Shown here piece after piece: positions 7,037-16,601 of a stretch of DNA of 64,000 bases. The position numbers were made by a program, and so were the translations under genes. The number at the start of each line of letters is the position of its first letter. Positions within the stretch are counted from its first letter, which is position 1. This DNA is from a bacterium. GTDB taxonomy: Bacteria > Chloroflexota > Anaerolineae > Caldilineales > Caldilineaceae. The stretch is taken from the NCBI GenBank assembly GCA_016124945.1, contig WGMT01000019.1, forward strand, positions 28,890 to 92,889. The letters run 5' to 3'. The notes beneath the pieces were generated by a model that was not told the DNA's origin, did not search any database, and was given only the letters and a program-made list of their open reading frames with translations.

Positions 7037-9269
7037 TGGATTGCAGTGGGCCAACCGAAAGAGACAGATCAGGCGGCGGACAGCGTTGTGGTGGCTGGCC
7101 GTCCTTGTGATCGCGGCGATCTGGGGCGCGCCGCCACTGTTCAGTCAGGACACGTCCACCGCCATCAAGATCATCCACGTGTCGCCACAGCTGCAGGCGG
7201 ATCAGATGGCGCTGAGTGTCTTCTTTCATCTAGTGGACGAAAGTGGACGTCCATTGCCTGATGCAAGCCTGCAAGGGGCCGATGTCCTCTTGTTGAGCCA
7301 GGACGGCAGCGCCACCGCACCCGTTTCGGCCACGCTGCGCAACCCGCAGACGCCGATCTACGTGGCGCTGCTCCTCGACACCAGCGGCAGTATGGTCAAC
7401 GCCATGCCTGCTGTGCGCGAGGCGGCCAAGGCCATGATCGAGGCAGCGCCGCCCAACATGTCCATTGCGGTGATTCCCTTCAACGATGTGGCCGAGAGTG
7501 GGCCACTGGTTCCGTTAAGCAATTTCACCACCAACCACGGGCTGGTGCAGCGCGACATTGAGATTGTACAAGCGCAGCCGGGCGGCGCCACCTGCCTGTA
7601 CAACGCGGCCTACAACGCCATCGAGCTGCTGGAAACACAGACACCCAGCCTTGAGGCGCGACGTGCCGTGATCCTCTTCACCGATGGCCGCGATGAAATG
7701 GTCAACGGGCAGCCGTGTAGCAGACGCACCTACGCCGACGTCATCGCCCGAGCCACCACCAACCCCAACAACCTGACCCCCATCTTCACCATCGGCCTCA
7801 AAGAAGGGGCCAATCCGCGGCTGGACGAAGAAGTGCTGAGCGAGATGGCCATCGACACCAACGCCTACTATGCCATCGGCGACCGCAACGGCGTGAGCCA
7901 GCTTTTTGAAGAGATCATGGGCTATCTCAACAGCCAATGGGTGGCCTTCGCCGACGTACGCCCCCACCAGGGGATCAACCAGGCTGAATTGCGCGTGAAT
8001 GTGGGCGGCGCTGTGCCACTACGCCAGGCATTCAACTTTACGTCGTCGCGTAGCTTTGTGCGTGCCGAAGAGACCATCGCCGTGCGCATCGAGAATGTGA
8101 GCCAGTTCGACGCAACCAACCAGCGTTACCAGCTCTCACTTAGCGTGGACAACCCACGCGGCTTCGCCGAAATCGTGGTGAAGGTCATCGACCATGAGAC
8201 GAACACTGGCCTCTACGATCTACGCCGTGCACCTGAGTCTACGCTGACGATCAACCTCGACGCATCCACCTTCAAACCCGATCAGGAATATCGGCTCGAA
8301 CTCTACGCCTTAGACGAAACCGGCGTGCAGATCCCGTTGGCGCGGCGCAACAACGACGAGAGCACCTACAGCCACGACATTCGGGTGATCAAACATGTGC
8401 CGCCGCCGCCACCCGCGCCCATCCAGGTGACAATCGTAGGGGCCGATGCCGATTTCCAGGCGCAGACGCTCACCCTCGATCTGCGCATTTCGGACGCAAC
8501 ACAGGTGGACAAGTATCAGGTCTCGGTGACCGATCCTTTGGGCACGCGTGACCAATCAGACGTGCTCGTCTTCTTCTTGCCGCCGCCGGGCCAGCCATTG
8601 CAAGTGAGGGTACCGCTGCCGCCGCTCATCGCCCAGATCATAGCACCGCGTGAATTCTCGGCGGTAATCGACACCTGGAATAAAGCGGGCGCATTGGAAG
8701 CGCCTAGCGAAGCACTTTCGTTTGTGGCGTTGCCGCCGCCACAGCCCACATTCTGGCAGAGGATAGGGACGCAACTGCAAACCAACACAACACTCCAGAT
8801 CGTGCTCGTCCTCGCGGTGGTCGGCGGGGCGTTCTGGTTTCTGTGGCCGCGCAAATCCACAAAACAGGACGAAGCGCCGCCGCCCCTGCCCATCGACCAC
8901 ACCGATGCCGATATGCGCGTGCCAGGTGTGCCGATGAAGGCCACAGGCAAAGTACGTGTACGGCTCATCCGCGCACCCAACCAGAGCCAGGAGATCAACG
9001 TACTGGCCACCCAGTTGCCGGTGAAGATTGGCCGCGGCGACCACTGCAAAGTCTGCCTGCGCTACGCCACAACAGACCGTCGCATCTCACGCGAACATGC
9101 AGAGGTGCGAATCGACAACGACTTCTTCTACCTTGTCGATCTCAACAGCGACAACGGCACTTTTGTCAGCGAAAAACGGCTCGAAGCGCACAAGCCCCTG
9201 CGCATCCAGGGGGTGACACGTGCACGTCTTGGGCCGGAAACCCTTATCGAAATCGAACCGGAACCATGA
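7026..9269 (+). CDS. Membrane VWA-FHA protein
   Basis: 747 aa starting inside the end of the preceding gene. It begins with a basic stretch and a signal/anchor helix (residues about 20-40). A von Willebrand A domain follows (about 110-310) with an intact MIDAS metal site: DTSGS near residue 118, a Thr in GGATCLY and the Asp of FTDGRD. A beta-rich region with two Pro-rich hinges leads to a second membrane helix (about 590-610, IVLVLAVVGGAFWFLW). The C-terminus is an FHA domain (about 660-745) with KIGRGDHC, ISREHAEV and LNSDNGTFV. The likely topology is VWA outside and FHA in the cytoplasm, so it could relay kinase state across the membrane to a secretion partner. It is paralogous to the next gene. 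Confidence 0.85.
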   Translation: MRIDGLQWANRKRQIRRRTALWWLAVLVIAAIWGAPPLFSQDTSTAIKIIHVSPQLQADQMALSVFFHLVDESGRPLPDASLQGADVLLLSQDGSATAPVSATLRNPQTPIYVALLLDTSGSMVNAMPAVREAAKAMIEAAPPNMSIAVIPFNDVAESGPLVPLSNFTTNHGLVQRDIEIVQAQPGGATCLYNAAYNAIELLETQTPSLEARRAVILFTDGRDEMVNGQPCSRRTYADVIARATTNPNNLTPIFTIGLKEGANPRLDEEVLSEMAIDTNAYYAIGDRNGVSQLFEEIMGYLNSQWVAFADVRPHQGINQAELRVNVGGAVPLRQAFNFTSSRSFVRAEETIAVRIENVSQFDATNQRYQLSLSVDNPRGFAEIVVKVIDHETNTGLYDLRRAPESTLTINLDASTFKPDQEYRLELYALDETGVQIPLARRNNDESTYSHDIRVIKHVPPPPPAPIQVTIVGADADFQAQTLTLDLRISDATQVDKYQVSVTDPLGTRDQSDVLVFFLPPPGQPLQVRVPLPPLIAQIIAPREFSAVIDTWNKAGALEAPSEALSFVALPPPQPTFWQRIGTQLQTNTTLQIVLVLAVVGGAFWFLWPRKSTKQDEAPPPLPIDHTDADMRVPGVPMKATGKVRVRLIRAPNQSQEINVLATQLPVKIGRGDHCKVCLRYATTDRRISREHAEVRIDNDFFYLVDLNSDNGTFVSEKRLEAHKPLRIQGVTRARLGPETLIEIEPEP

Positions 9270-11386
9270 CCATGCGAATCTATCGGCGTCTGCTTTTTGG
9301 CATCTTCCTCTTCGGATTGGGCACACTGTTGCTGGGGACAGCCCCGCGCCTGTGGGCGCAAGAGACCGTTGATCAAAACATCCTCGGCCCCGTGGATTGC
9401 GAGTCGGACTTTCCCACGTGCCAGTTGCGCTTCTTTCACCCGCAACTGGCCGAGGAGATCGACGCCGCCGATCTGTTGCTGCGCGTAGACGGCGAACCGA
9501 CGGCGATTATCTCGGCGACGCGCAGCGAACAACCGCTGCACGTCCTCTTCGTCCTCGACGCTCCGCAGGTGATCCGCCAGGGAGGTATCCCAACGCGCTT
9601 CAAAGACGCCGTGATCGACCTACACGAGTGGTTCGAGGCCGGTGGTTCCGTGGAACTGCTGCAAAAGGACTCGTGGGCGGCCTACATGATCGGGGCCGCT
9701 ACAGCCGACGATCTGGCGCCGATTGCTGAATGGCAGCGCGGCAACTACGGCGGCTTCCGCAACACAGTCGTCCCTTTCGTAGAGGGTTTGCCTGCCGGTG
9801 GGCCGACGACTACGTCTCTTTTTGGCCCACTACGCGCCGCTGTGGAGAGCTTCCCTGACGGCGATGGACGGCGGGTGATCGTCCTCTTTTCGGATGGGTT
9901 TGACCGCATCGAAGCAGATCGTGAGGCGGTGATTCAGGCGGCGCTGGCGCAGGACGTTCGCATCTTCACAGTGCTGCATTGGGCAGGCGGCGGCGCAGTG
10001 GCGGAGGAGAACCTGCGTACACTGGCTGCACGCACCGGGGGCCAATTCGCCAACCTTACCACCACATCTGACCTAACGCCATTCTGGCAGGCGTTGCGAA
10101 CCATGCACTACCCGGCTTTGGTGACATTCCCCATGCCCACCGGCGCGCCGCAACGTCTGGCGTTGACGCTGTCGACGGCAGACGGCGACACGTTGACCGA
10201 AGCGGCAGAGTTCCCGCGCGTCAATATCCCCGCGCCGGCGGCACCGGTGTTGACGGTCAACGGGCAGGCCGGGGATCGGGTCACCATTCCCGCCGACGCC
10301 GAGACGTTGCAGATCGAACTGAGTTTGTCCACCGAAGACGGGCGCGACGCCGCTGAACGCATCACCGCAGTTGAGTATGCGTTCGGCGACGAGCGTTTCT
10401 TACAGTCTACGCCCCCCTTCACGGCTTACACACTGTCGCTGGCCGAATCGCGATTAGGCGAAGCGCCCCGCTCCCTGATCGCCTACGTCACCGACAAGTA
10501 CGGCAGTGTCATCGTTCGCTCGGCGCCGATCAACATTGGGCGCGAGTTGCCGCCAACACCCACGCCGGAACCGACGCCAACAGCAACGCCCACCCCTGAA
10601 CCAACCGCCACAACGCCTGCCGAGGCCGCGCCGACAAGCGCGCCCACGGTTGTGAGCACGCTGGAAGCTGTACCTGTCGCCGCCGATCAGGGAGACGCCG
10701 CTGCGCCGCCGACACTTTCCGGCCAGGGTGTCCAGCGTCTCCTCGACACGGCGACGGGGCAGTTGCTCTCGTTGCGTGTACAGTGGGGGTTGACACAGCT
10801 TTCGCCCGAGATCTTCCTGGGTGGTGTGGTGGGGCTGCCACTGTTGCTGCTCGTGCTGCTCGGCGTTTTGATTGGACGCCGCCCACGGCGCACGCCGCCC
10901 CCGTCTATGCAGGGTCATTGGACCGATTCCGGCGACGCCACTCAACCCGCCGAAATGGACGACGCCACCAATCCGGCAGTCGATATTTTCGCCAGTGCTA
11001 CGCTGGTGTTGGAGCGAGGCGGGGCGGAGTTGCCACGCGAGATCGCCCTCTTCCCTATTCAGCAGGTCAACGGTGAAATCAAATATGAGTGGAAGTTGGG
11101 GCGCAGCGGTGCCTACAGCGATTATGTCATCGACGACCGCGATCGCCGTGTCTCCAAGTTACATGCCACCATCATCGAAAGCAACAATCAGTTCTTCATC
11201 CGCGATGAAGGGTCGGCAGGCGGCACCTACGTGAACCGCAAAAAGCTGACACCGCGCGAGCCTGTGCTGATTGCCAACGGTGATCTGATCAACTTCAACA
11301 CCGTCACCTACAAATTTGTCTTAGAAGACGAGACGGGCATGCGAGCCCGAAGCGAAGACGACACCGACGTCACCGAACCAGGGTAG
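9266..11386 (+). CDS. Membrane VWA-like/FHA protein with degenerate MIDAS
   Basis: 706 aa, overlapping the previous stop by four bases (ATGA). A signal peptide (IFLFGLGTLLLGTAPRLWA) is followed by a VWA-like fold (about 85-290). Its first metal motif reads VLDAPQ instead of DxSxS, although FSDGFDR near 205 is kept. A beta domain and a Pro/Thr-rich linker (about 430-460, repeated PTPEPT) lead to a membrane helix (about 517-540, LPLLLLVLLGVLIG). The C-terminal FHA domain has KLGRSGAYSDYVI, RRVSKLHATI and DEGSAGGTYVN. Architecture and order equal those of the upstream paralogue, so the pair may form a heteromeric sensor, one arm metal-competent and the other not. The role in secretion control is inferred. 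Confidence 0.8.
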   Translation: MTMRIYRRLLFGIFLFGLGTLLLGTAPRLWAQETVDQNILGPVDCESDFPTCQLRFFHPQLAEEIDAADLLLRVDGEPTAIISATRSEQPLHVLFVLDAPQVIRQGGIPTRFKDAVIDLHEWFEAGGSVELLQKDSWAAYMIGAATADDLAPIAEWQRGNYGGFRNTVVPFVEGLPAGGPTTTSLFGPLRAAVESFPDGDGRRVIVLFSDGFDRIEADREAVIQAALAQDVRIFTVLHWAGGGAVAEENLRTLAARTGGQFANLTTTSDLTPFWQALRTMHYPALVTFPMPTGAPQRLALTLSTADGDTLTEAAEFPRVNIPAPAAPVLTVNGQAGDRVTIPADAETLQIELSLSTEDGRDAAERITAVEYAFGDERFLQSTPPFTAYTLSLAESRLGEAPRSLIAYVTDKYGSVIVRSAPINIGRELPPTPTPEPTPTATPTPEPTATTPAEAAPTSAPTVVSTLEAVPVAADQGDAAAPPTLSGQGVQRLLDTATGQLLSLRVQWGLTQLSPEIFLGGVVGLPLLLLVLLGVLIGRRPRRTPPPSMQGHWTDSGDATQPAEMDDATNPAVDIFASATLVLERGGAELPREIALFPIQQVNGEIKYEWKLGRSGAYSDYVIDDRDRRVSKLHATIIESNNQFFIRDEGSAGGTYVNRKKLTPREPVLIANGDLINFNTVTYKFVLEDETGMRARSEDDTDVTEPG

Positions 11387-11451
11387 ACGACGGCGCTCGA
11401 TCACAGGTTTGTCATCACAAACAATTCATCACCACAAGTAGGATCAACTGC

Positions 11452-13449
11452 ATGTCGGGCAAAGAAGTCCAATCTCAGAGCGCCGATTTTGGTTCGCCCC
11501 ACTACCGGCGCATCCAATATCTCACAGAAACGATGATGTCGGAGATCTGGCTTGCCCAGCGCCAGGACGGTTCGCAGGTGATCGCGAAATTCGCCATCGT
11601 AGACGAGATGAAGCTTGCCGCCAAGATGCGCATGAACAGCGACAAGAACGATCTACCGAACATTGAGCGCTTTATGCAGCAGCAGGCAGAGATGGTGCGC
11701 AACTTCCTCGATAACAATCGGGGCGCGATCCAGGCGCGCATTGTGGCCAATCAACAGGCGATTCGGAACGAAGCCGAACAGTGGCGCGCCCTGCAAAGCC
11801 CTGGGCACCCTGGCATTGTCCAGCTCTATCCGGTGAACGAGGGCAGCAGCACCGCGCCGGAATATTTCGGCCAGTCGACGCTGCCGGGCAACCCCAACTA
11901 TCTTCTGGTGGAATACCTACGCGGGGGATCACTGCGCACCCTCGTGGCCGAAGAGAAGGGCCTTACCGTCGAGCGCGCCACCGAGATGCTCCAGATCACC
12001 GGTGAGATTCTGGCGTACATCCACGACCGGCGTTTCGCACACCTGGACATCAAACCGAGTAACATTGTCTTTCGCTACCCACCCAGTAGCAAAAGTTCGC
12101 TGCGTCAGGCGGAACCGATTCTGATCGATTTCGGCATCGCCGGTAGAATCGGCATGCCGGGGGGTGAATCGCGATCGGATCACTGGTCTGAAAAAAGCCG
12201 GGTGGTGCGCACAGATGCCAAAGGACGCCCCATTATTCACCAGGGTATGGACATCTACTCGTTGGGGTTGATGGTGCGCTACATGCTCACCGGCAAATAC
12301 CCGCCACCCATCTCCGAAGTGAAGGATCTATCGCAGGTCTATCCTCCGATCAAGATGGACGACCTTTCATTTGCAGCCAAGCTGCCCAAAGCGGCGCGCC
12401 AGCAGATCGTCGACGAATTTAACACCTTCGGCGAACTCTGTCTGGTTGATCAGCGTGAAAAAAGGCCGACAACGGCGCAGATCGCCAGGCTGGCCGGCTA
12501 CGTACAGAACGCAATCGCGCAACCGCTGCGGACACCTGTGCGCCAGGGTGCGTTCTGGGTGACGGCAGGCATGCTGATTGGCCTGGTGTTGCTGGCGGCG
12601 ATCTTCTTCGTTCCCGGTCTTGGGGTCGCGCCCACAGATCCAACAACTGTGGCCTCACCCACCGCGGCAAGTGTTGCGACAAGTGTTGCAGCAGCCGATC
12701 CGTCGCCCACACCCGCGGAAACGAGTACAGCACCGCCGCAAGAGACGGAGGCACCTGCGGTAGCGCCGACAGCCACGCCACAGGCTGAGGCGACGTCAAC
12801 CGATCCCCCTGCGGAGACCGTAGCGTCGCCACCTGCCACAGAGACGCCGCGCCCATCGCCCACAGAAACGACTGCGCCAACAGCCGAACCGACGTCACCA
12901 CCCACGACGCCACCCACGTCAACACCGCTGCCCACAGCCGCAGCCACCGAAGTCCCTACGGCCACTTCAGCGCCAACGCGCCCGCCGACACCTGTGCCCA
13001 CGCGTCCCCCGGTTACGCCGACGCCACAGTTCACCTATGCCACTATCACCGAGTTGCGCAACGAGAGCGGATCCATGTGCGGAAGCACCTGGCAGTTTAA
13101 AGTCAATCTCTCGTGGACGGTGGATGCACGCTACACGCTGCCACCCGGCTACGGGTACGACCTGTTGGTGTGGACGCCGGACAAGCCTGGTGAAAACCCA
13201 TTCACAACGCCGGGCATCATAAACGCGTCGCGCAACACGTCGGTTGAACTGGATGTGCAGAGCCTGACCGCGCAGAATCGGAATCCCCAGCTCATGCATG
13301 CTATCGGGGTGATGCTCGTCAGGTTGCCCACGGCAACCACGGGCTACGAGCGTCTGCATTTTATGGGGCCAGCCAACTGCACTTTCCGCTTTCAAGCGGG
13401 CGGAAGCCAGTCAATGCGCATCCCGCAGGAAGGACACAACACACAATGA
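11452..13449 (+). CDS. Membrane Ser/Thr protein kinase with Pro/Thr-rich stalk
   Basis: 665 aa. The kinase domain covers about residues 17-350: Lys in VIAKFA (K46), catalytic loop HLDIKPSN (H197, D199, K201) and DFG (D226), followed by DIYSLGLMVRYMLTG. The glycine-rich loop is abnormal: the stretch LTETMMSEIWLA carries no glycine. A single membrane helix (about 368-392) separates it from an extracellular stalk of Pro-Thr repeats (393-525) and a small beta-sandwich-like sensor (525-665). The stop overlaps the start of the PP2C phosphatase gene, forming a kinase/phosphatase pair. Likely targets of such a pair are the Thr residues recognised by the three FHA domains of the locus. Activity is likely given the retained Lys, Asp and Asn, but the loop oddity leaves some doubt. 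Confidence 0.85.
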   Translation: MSGKEVQSQSADFGSPHYRRIQYLTETMMSEIWLAQRQDGSQVIAKFAIVDEMKLAAKMRMNSDKNDLPNIERFMQQQAEMVRNFLDNNRGAIQARIVANQQAIRNEAEQWRALQSPGHPGIVQLYPVNEGSSTAPEYFGQSTLPGNPNYLLVEYLRGGSLRTLVAEEKGLTVERATEMLQITGEILAYIHDRRFAHLDIKPSNIVFRYPPSSKSSLRQAEPILIDFGIAGRIGMPGGESRSDHWSEKSRVVRTDAKGRPIIHQGMDIYSLGLMVRYMLTGKYPPPISEVKDLSQVYPPIKMDDLSFAAKLPKAARQQIVDEFNTFGELCLVDQREKRPTTAQIARLAGYVQNAIAQPLRTPVRQGAFWVTAGMLIGLVLLAAIFFVPGLGVAPTDPTTVASPTAASVATSVAAADPSPTPAETSTAPPQETEAPAVAPTATPQAEATSTDPPAETVASPPATETPRPSPTETTAPTAEPTSPPTTPPTSTPLPTAAATEVPTATSAPTRPPTPVPTRPPVTPTPQFTYATITELRNESGSMCGSTWQFKVNLSWTVDARYTLPPGYGYDLLVWTPDKPGENPFTTPGIINASRNTSVELDVQSLTAQNRNPQLMHAIGVMLVRLPTATTGYERLHFMGPANCTFRFQAGGSQSMRIPQEGHNTQ

Positions 13450-15227
13450 CAACGCCACAGCCTTTCTTGCGTCCCGGCGTCAGCTCGAACGAGGGCGCAC
13501 TGGGGAAATCAAATGAAGATGCCTACACCGTCTTCAAGCTGGGGCCAGGACATTGGGAAGATACGCCGGAGCGTTCCATCTACGTGGCAGCGGTGGCCGA
13601 TGGCGTCACCAGTAAAACGGGTGGGGCCAGGGCCAGCAAAATTGCCGTGGAGACGATTGCCCAGGTGCTTAAGGGCAAAGCGGATCTGGTGAACGCCTCG
13701 GCGGAACGGCTGGAAGTGGAGATCCAACAGGTGATCCACGAGGCTGTCTTCCATGCCAACGAGGAGATCCGCAAAATCGCCCGGCAACATGCCGACCTGG
13801 GCAGTATGAGCACCACCATTGTCATTGCCGTGGTGGCAGGGCAGCGTCTCTACCTTGCCCACTTAGGTGACAGCCGCGCCTACCTGATCCGCAACGGTCA
13901 GATCCACCGCCTAACGGTGGATCACACCTGGGTGCAAGAAGTGCTCGATCAAGGCACAATGAGCGAGGCTGAGGTGAAAGCGCACCCCAACCGCAATGTG
14001 ATCCAGCGCTACCTGGGCATCCGCGATCAGGTGGACGTTGATCAGCGCATCGTGGCGCCGGGCAGCTATGAGCGGGGCACGGCGCGTGAATATGTCCCCT
14101 CCATTCCGCTGCACAAGGGCGACATCCTCTTGCTCTGCTCCGACGGCCAGGTGGAAAAGGTGACGGATCAGGAGATTCTCGCCGCCATCCACGCCAATCG
14201 CCATCGGCCCCAAAAGGCCGCCGACAAGTTGATCCAGTTGGCCCTCGCCCAACAGGAGACAGACAACATCACCGCGTTGATCCTGGCGATGGCCGGCGGC
14301 GCAGGTGGGTGGATGCGCTACGCCGGCTGGGGTTTGGCGCTGGCTTCCCTGCTGCTGCTCGTAGCCTTGATTGCCAGTTTCTTGGGTGGACGTGGCAACG
14401 CCGACGTGGGAGATGGGTCGAACACGCCAGCAGTGGTGGCTGTTGCAGCGGAGCCCACACCCACCCCGTCACCGGTAGAGCGTGGAGAAGCAACAACCGA
14501 AGTGACCGCGTCCGCGCCTGTCGCCACCGCGCCGCCAAGCCCAACGGAGACGCCTTTGCCTGAGTCGACTGAGGTGGCAACGTCGGCGCCCTCGCCTGAA
14601 GCGACGCCCTCGCCTGAGCCAACGGCATCACCGCTGCCCACAGAAGCGCCGCCCACCGAGACGTCGGCGCCTACGTCCACTCCGCTGCCTACGTCTACCC
14701 CTCTACCGACGGCCACGCCAACGGCGGTGCCAACCCTACGCCCACCCACACCTACGCCGGCACCTGCAAGCGCGCCCGCTGCCACCGCCACAACCGCGCC
14801 GGTGACAGCGCCCACATCTGCGCCGCCGGCAGCGCAGGACCACAGCGTGGTGCTACTCTCCCCGCCAGACCGTGAAAACGGTCATGGGGTACGCAGCTTC
14901 ACCTGGCAGCCGAATTTTCAACTGGCGCCAGGGCAAGCGTTTGAGGTTGTCTTCTGGCGCAATGGGGAGAATCCGTTTGGCGTCCTCGCCCCAGTGCAGG
15001 GGACGGAGGCCAGGATAGACCTGACGGCGCTGTACAATCTTCAGCGTCTGGCGCAGGGAGAGTATCAGTGGAGCGTCTTCCTGGTGATAGCGGAACCATA
15101 CGAGCGGATACAAATGCTTAACGAGGGCCGGCGCTTCACCTTTGAACCACCTGCGAGTGCGCCGCCACCGACACAGCCGCCTACACCGGTGCCTACACCC
15201 ACGGCTGCCGGCGGAAATGAGCGGTAG
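13446..15227 (+). CDS. PP2C-family Ser/Thr phosphatase with membrane helix and extracellular domain
   Basis: 593 aa, start overlapping the kinase stop (ATGA). The PP2C domain (about 1-285) keeps its metal-binding set: NEDA near 20, ADGVT (D52), LAHLGDSRAYLI, LLCSDGQVEKVTD and TDNITALIL. A membrane helix follows (about 290-315), then a Pro/Thr/Ala-rich stalk to about 460 and a C-terminal beta domain (VVLLSPPDRENG to RRFTFEPPA) that resembles the kinase's external domain in style. It would reverse the phosphorylation laid down by the upstream kinase. The paired membrane architecture suggests both enzymes read an external cue. Confidence 0.88.
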   Translation: MTTPQPFLRPGVSSNEGALGKSNEDAYTVFKLGPGHWEDTPERSIYVAAVADGVTSKTGGARASKIAVETIAQVLKGKADLVNASAERLEVEIQQVIHEAVFHANEEIRKIARQHADLGSMSTTIVIAVVAGQRLYLAHLGDSRAYLIRNGQIHRLTVDHTWVQEVLDQGTMSEAEVKAHPNRNVIQRYLGIRDQVDVDQRIVAPGSYERGTAREYVPSIPLHKGDILLLCSDGQVEKVTDQEILAAIHANRHRPQKAADKLIQLALAQQETDNITALILAMAGGAGGWMRYAGWGLALASLLLLVALIASFLGGRGNADVGDGSNTPAVVAVAAEPTPTPSPVERGEATTEVTASAPVATAPPSPTETPLPESTEVATSAPSPEATPSPEPTASPLPTEAPPTETSAPTSTPLPTSTPLPTATPTAVPTLRPPTPTPAPASAPAATATTAPVTAPTSAPPAAQDHSVVLLSPPDRENGHGVRSFTWQPNFQLAPGQAFEVVFWRNGENPFGVLAPVQGTEARIDLTALYNLQRLAQGEYQWSVFLVIAEPYERIQMLNEGRRFTFEPPASAPPPTQPPTPVPTPTAAGGNER

Positions 15228-15269
15228 CGAATCAACCAGGAAGGAACCACCGAGCGTTTAGGAGAGATC

Positions 15270-16550
15270 ATGCACAATCTCGTTTTTCTTGATAGACAGC
15301 TTCTTCTGCGCCTGTTCATCGTTTTGATCTTGCTGGGGATTGGCCTTTCCATGCAGCCGTTGGTGTCGGGCAGTGATGTACCGGCAGCCCTGGTGCAAAA
15401 GAACCCGATTGCCGATACCTATGTGGCTTCGGGCATTCCCGATCAAGCGCCCAGCGCGCCCACTTTGCGTATCTTCTGGCTAGGACACAACGACGCGCAG
15501 GGATTTGGCGTTGAACGTGCCATGCTCAAGTTCGAAATCCCTGCCCAGGAGATCCCCATCGGCAGCCAGATCACCTCGGCGCGACTCCTCCTGACGATGG
15601 CTGGATATGTAGACGCAGAAGAGTCGCTGGATGTCTCAGTGGCGCGGCTTGCCTCGGATCAGTGGGCCGAAACTTTAACCTGGAATGAGCACATACTCCT
15701 GCCGGTGACCGCAGACGCGCCGGTGACACTTTCGATCCAACGTGAACTGAACCGGCAATACGAGTGGAACATACAGGCGATGGTGCAATCTTGGGCGGCG
15801 GATCCCAATCGGTCTATGTTGAGCCTGGTGTTGGGCAGTTCGCGCAGCAGCGGCGACCATGAGCGCAATTTCTACGCCAAAGATTGTACAGATTGTAGCG
15901 TAGACCAGCTCCCGCGGTTGATCATTGAATTCACGGCGCCAACCGCTACGCCTACAGCGACGCCTACCTTTACATCCACCCCGACAGAAACGCCTACGCC
16001 CACACAGACACCCACCGCCACCCCCACAGCGACGCCCACCTTCACCCCAACCGCCACGCCAACACGTGGACCCGGCATCGATACGGTTCTGCTCAGCAGC
16101 AGTCCCGGCGGCCACGTTGCACCAGACGATGAAATCGCTTACATCATTGCCTTTGCCAGCAACAACGTGCGCGACTACACGCTGAACACCATCTCCATCA
16201 CCGATATCATCCCCGCGGGGACGGAGTTGATCACCGACAGTGTCGCCTCTGGTACACAGTTCACAGTCACCTACAGCATGGCGCCAGGGTCAACCATTCG
16301 ATGGACGTCGCTAGCGCCTTTCCCTGAAAACGAAAGCGCGAGCGTGAGCTACAGAGTCCGTCTCCTGGAGCCGCAAACCCCACCCGAACCAGGGCATGCC
16401 TCCGGCGTTCGCCCAATCGCAGGCGCAATCTATAATGACGGCGTTGAAATCAGTTGGGTATACGAAGGAATCCCCGGTTTTCGGCGAAGCAACACCGTGT
16501 GTAATCCGCCGGTGTGCTTCAGAAGTTATTTGCCGTGGGTAAAGAAGTGA
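15270..16550 (+). CDS. Secreted DNRLRE-domain protein with PT stalk and YLPWVKK tail
   Basis: 426 aa, AGGAGAG before the ATG. An N-terminal hydrophobic segment (about 10-30) acts as signal peptide or anchor. Residues 48-225 resemble the DNRLRE beta-sandwich module (NPIADTYVASG at the start, AMLKFEIP, WNIQAMVQSW). This is followed by a PTAT/PTPT-rich linker (225-262) and a DUF11-like beta domain (264-370: GPGIDTVLLSSSPGG, ITDIIPAGTELI). The last residues are YLPWVKK, a tail type that I associate with secreted Chloroflexota proteins. It is the last gene of the locus; 42 bases separate it from the kinase/phosphatase pair, so it may be co-transcribed. Its role is probably cell-surface or matrix. 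Confidence 0.75.
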   Translation: MHNLVFLDRQLLLRLFIVLILLGIGLSMQPLVSGSDVPAALVQKNPIADTYVASGIPDQAPSAPTLRIFWLGHNDAQGFGVERAMLKFEIPAQEIPIGSQITSARLLLTMAGYVDAEESLDVSVARLASDQWAETLTWNEHILLPVTADAPVTLSIQRELNRQYEWNIQAMVQSWAADPNRSMLSLVLGSSRSSGDHERNFYAKDCTDCSVDQLPRLIIEFTAPTATPTATPTFTSTPTETPTPTQTPTATPTATPTFTPTATPTRGPGIDTVLLSSSPGGHVAPDDEIAYIIAFASNNVRDYTLNTISITDIIPAGTELITDSVASGTQFTVTYSMAPGSTIRWTSLAPFPENESASVSYRVRLLEPQTPPEPGHASGVRPIAGAIYNDGVEISWVYEGIPGFRRSNTVCNPPVCFRSYLPWVKK

Positions 16551-16587
16551 ACGCAGATAACAAAGTGAACGCAGATAACAAAGTGAA
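16547..16587. repeat. 18-base tandem duplication at the 3' end of the DNRLRE gene
   Basis: The unit GTGAACGCAGATAACAAA occurs twice in direct succession, followed by GTGAAA. The first copy contains the stop codon of the DNRLRE gene. It fills most of the gap between two convergent genes; no T-tract terminator is visible. Confidence 0.75.
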
Positions 16588-16601
16588 AGAACGAGGCAGT
16601 G

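Noticed and set aside
12498..13034. Minus-strand Val/Gly/Ser-rich frame
   Set aside because: It is the antisense of the Pro/Thr-rich kinase stalk; the periodic composition creates a long open frame without meaning.
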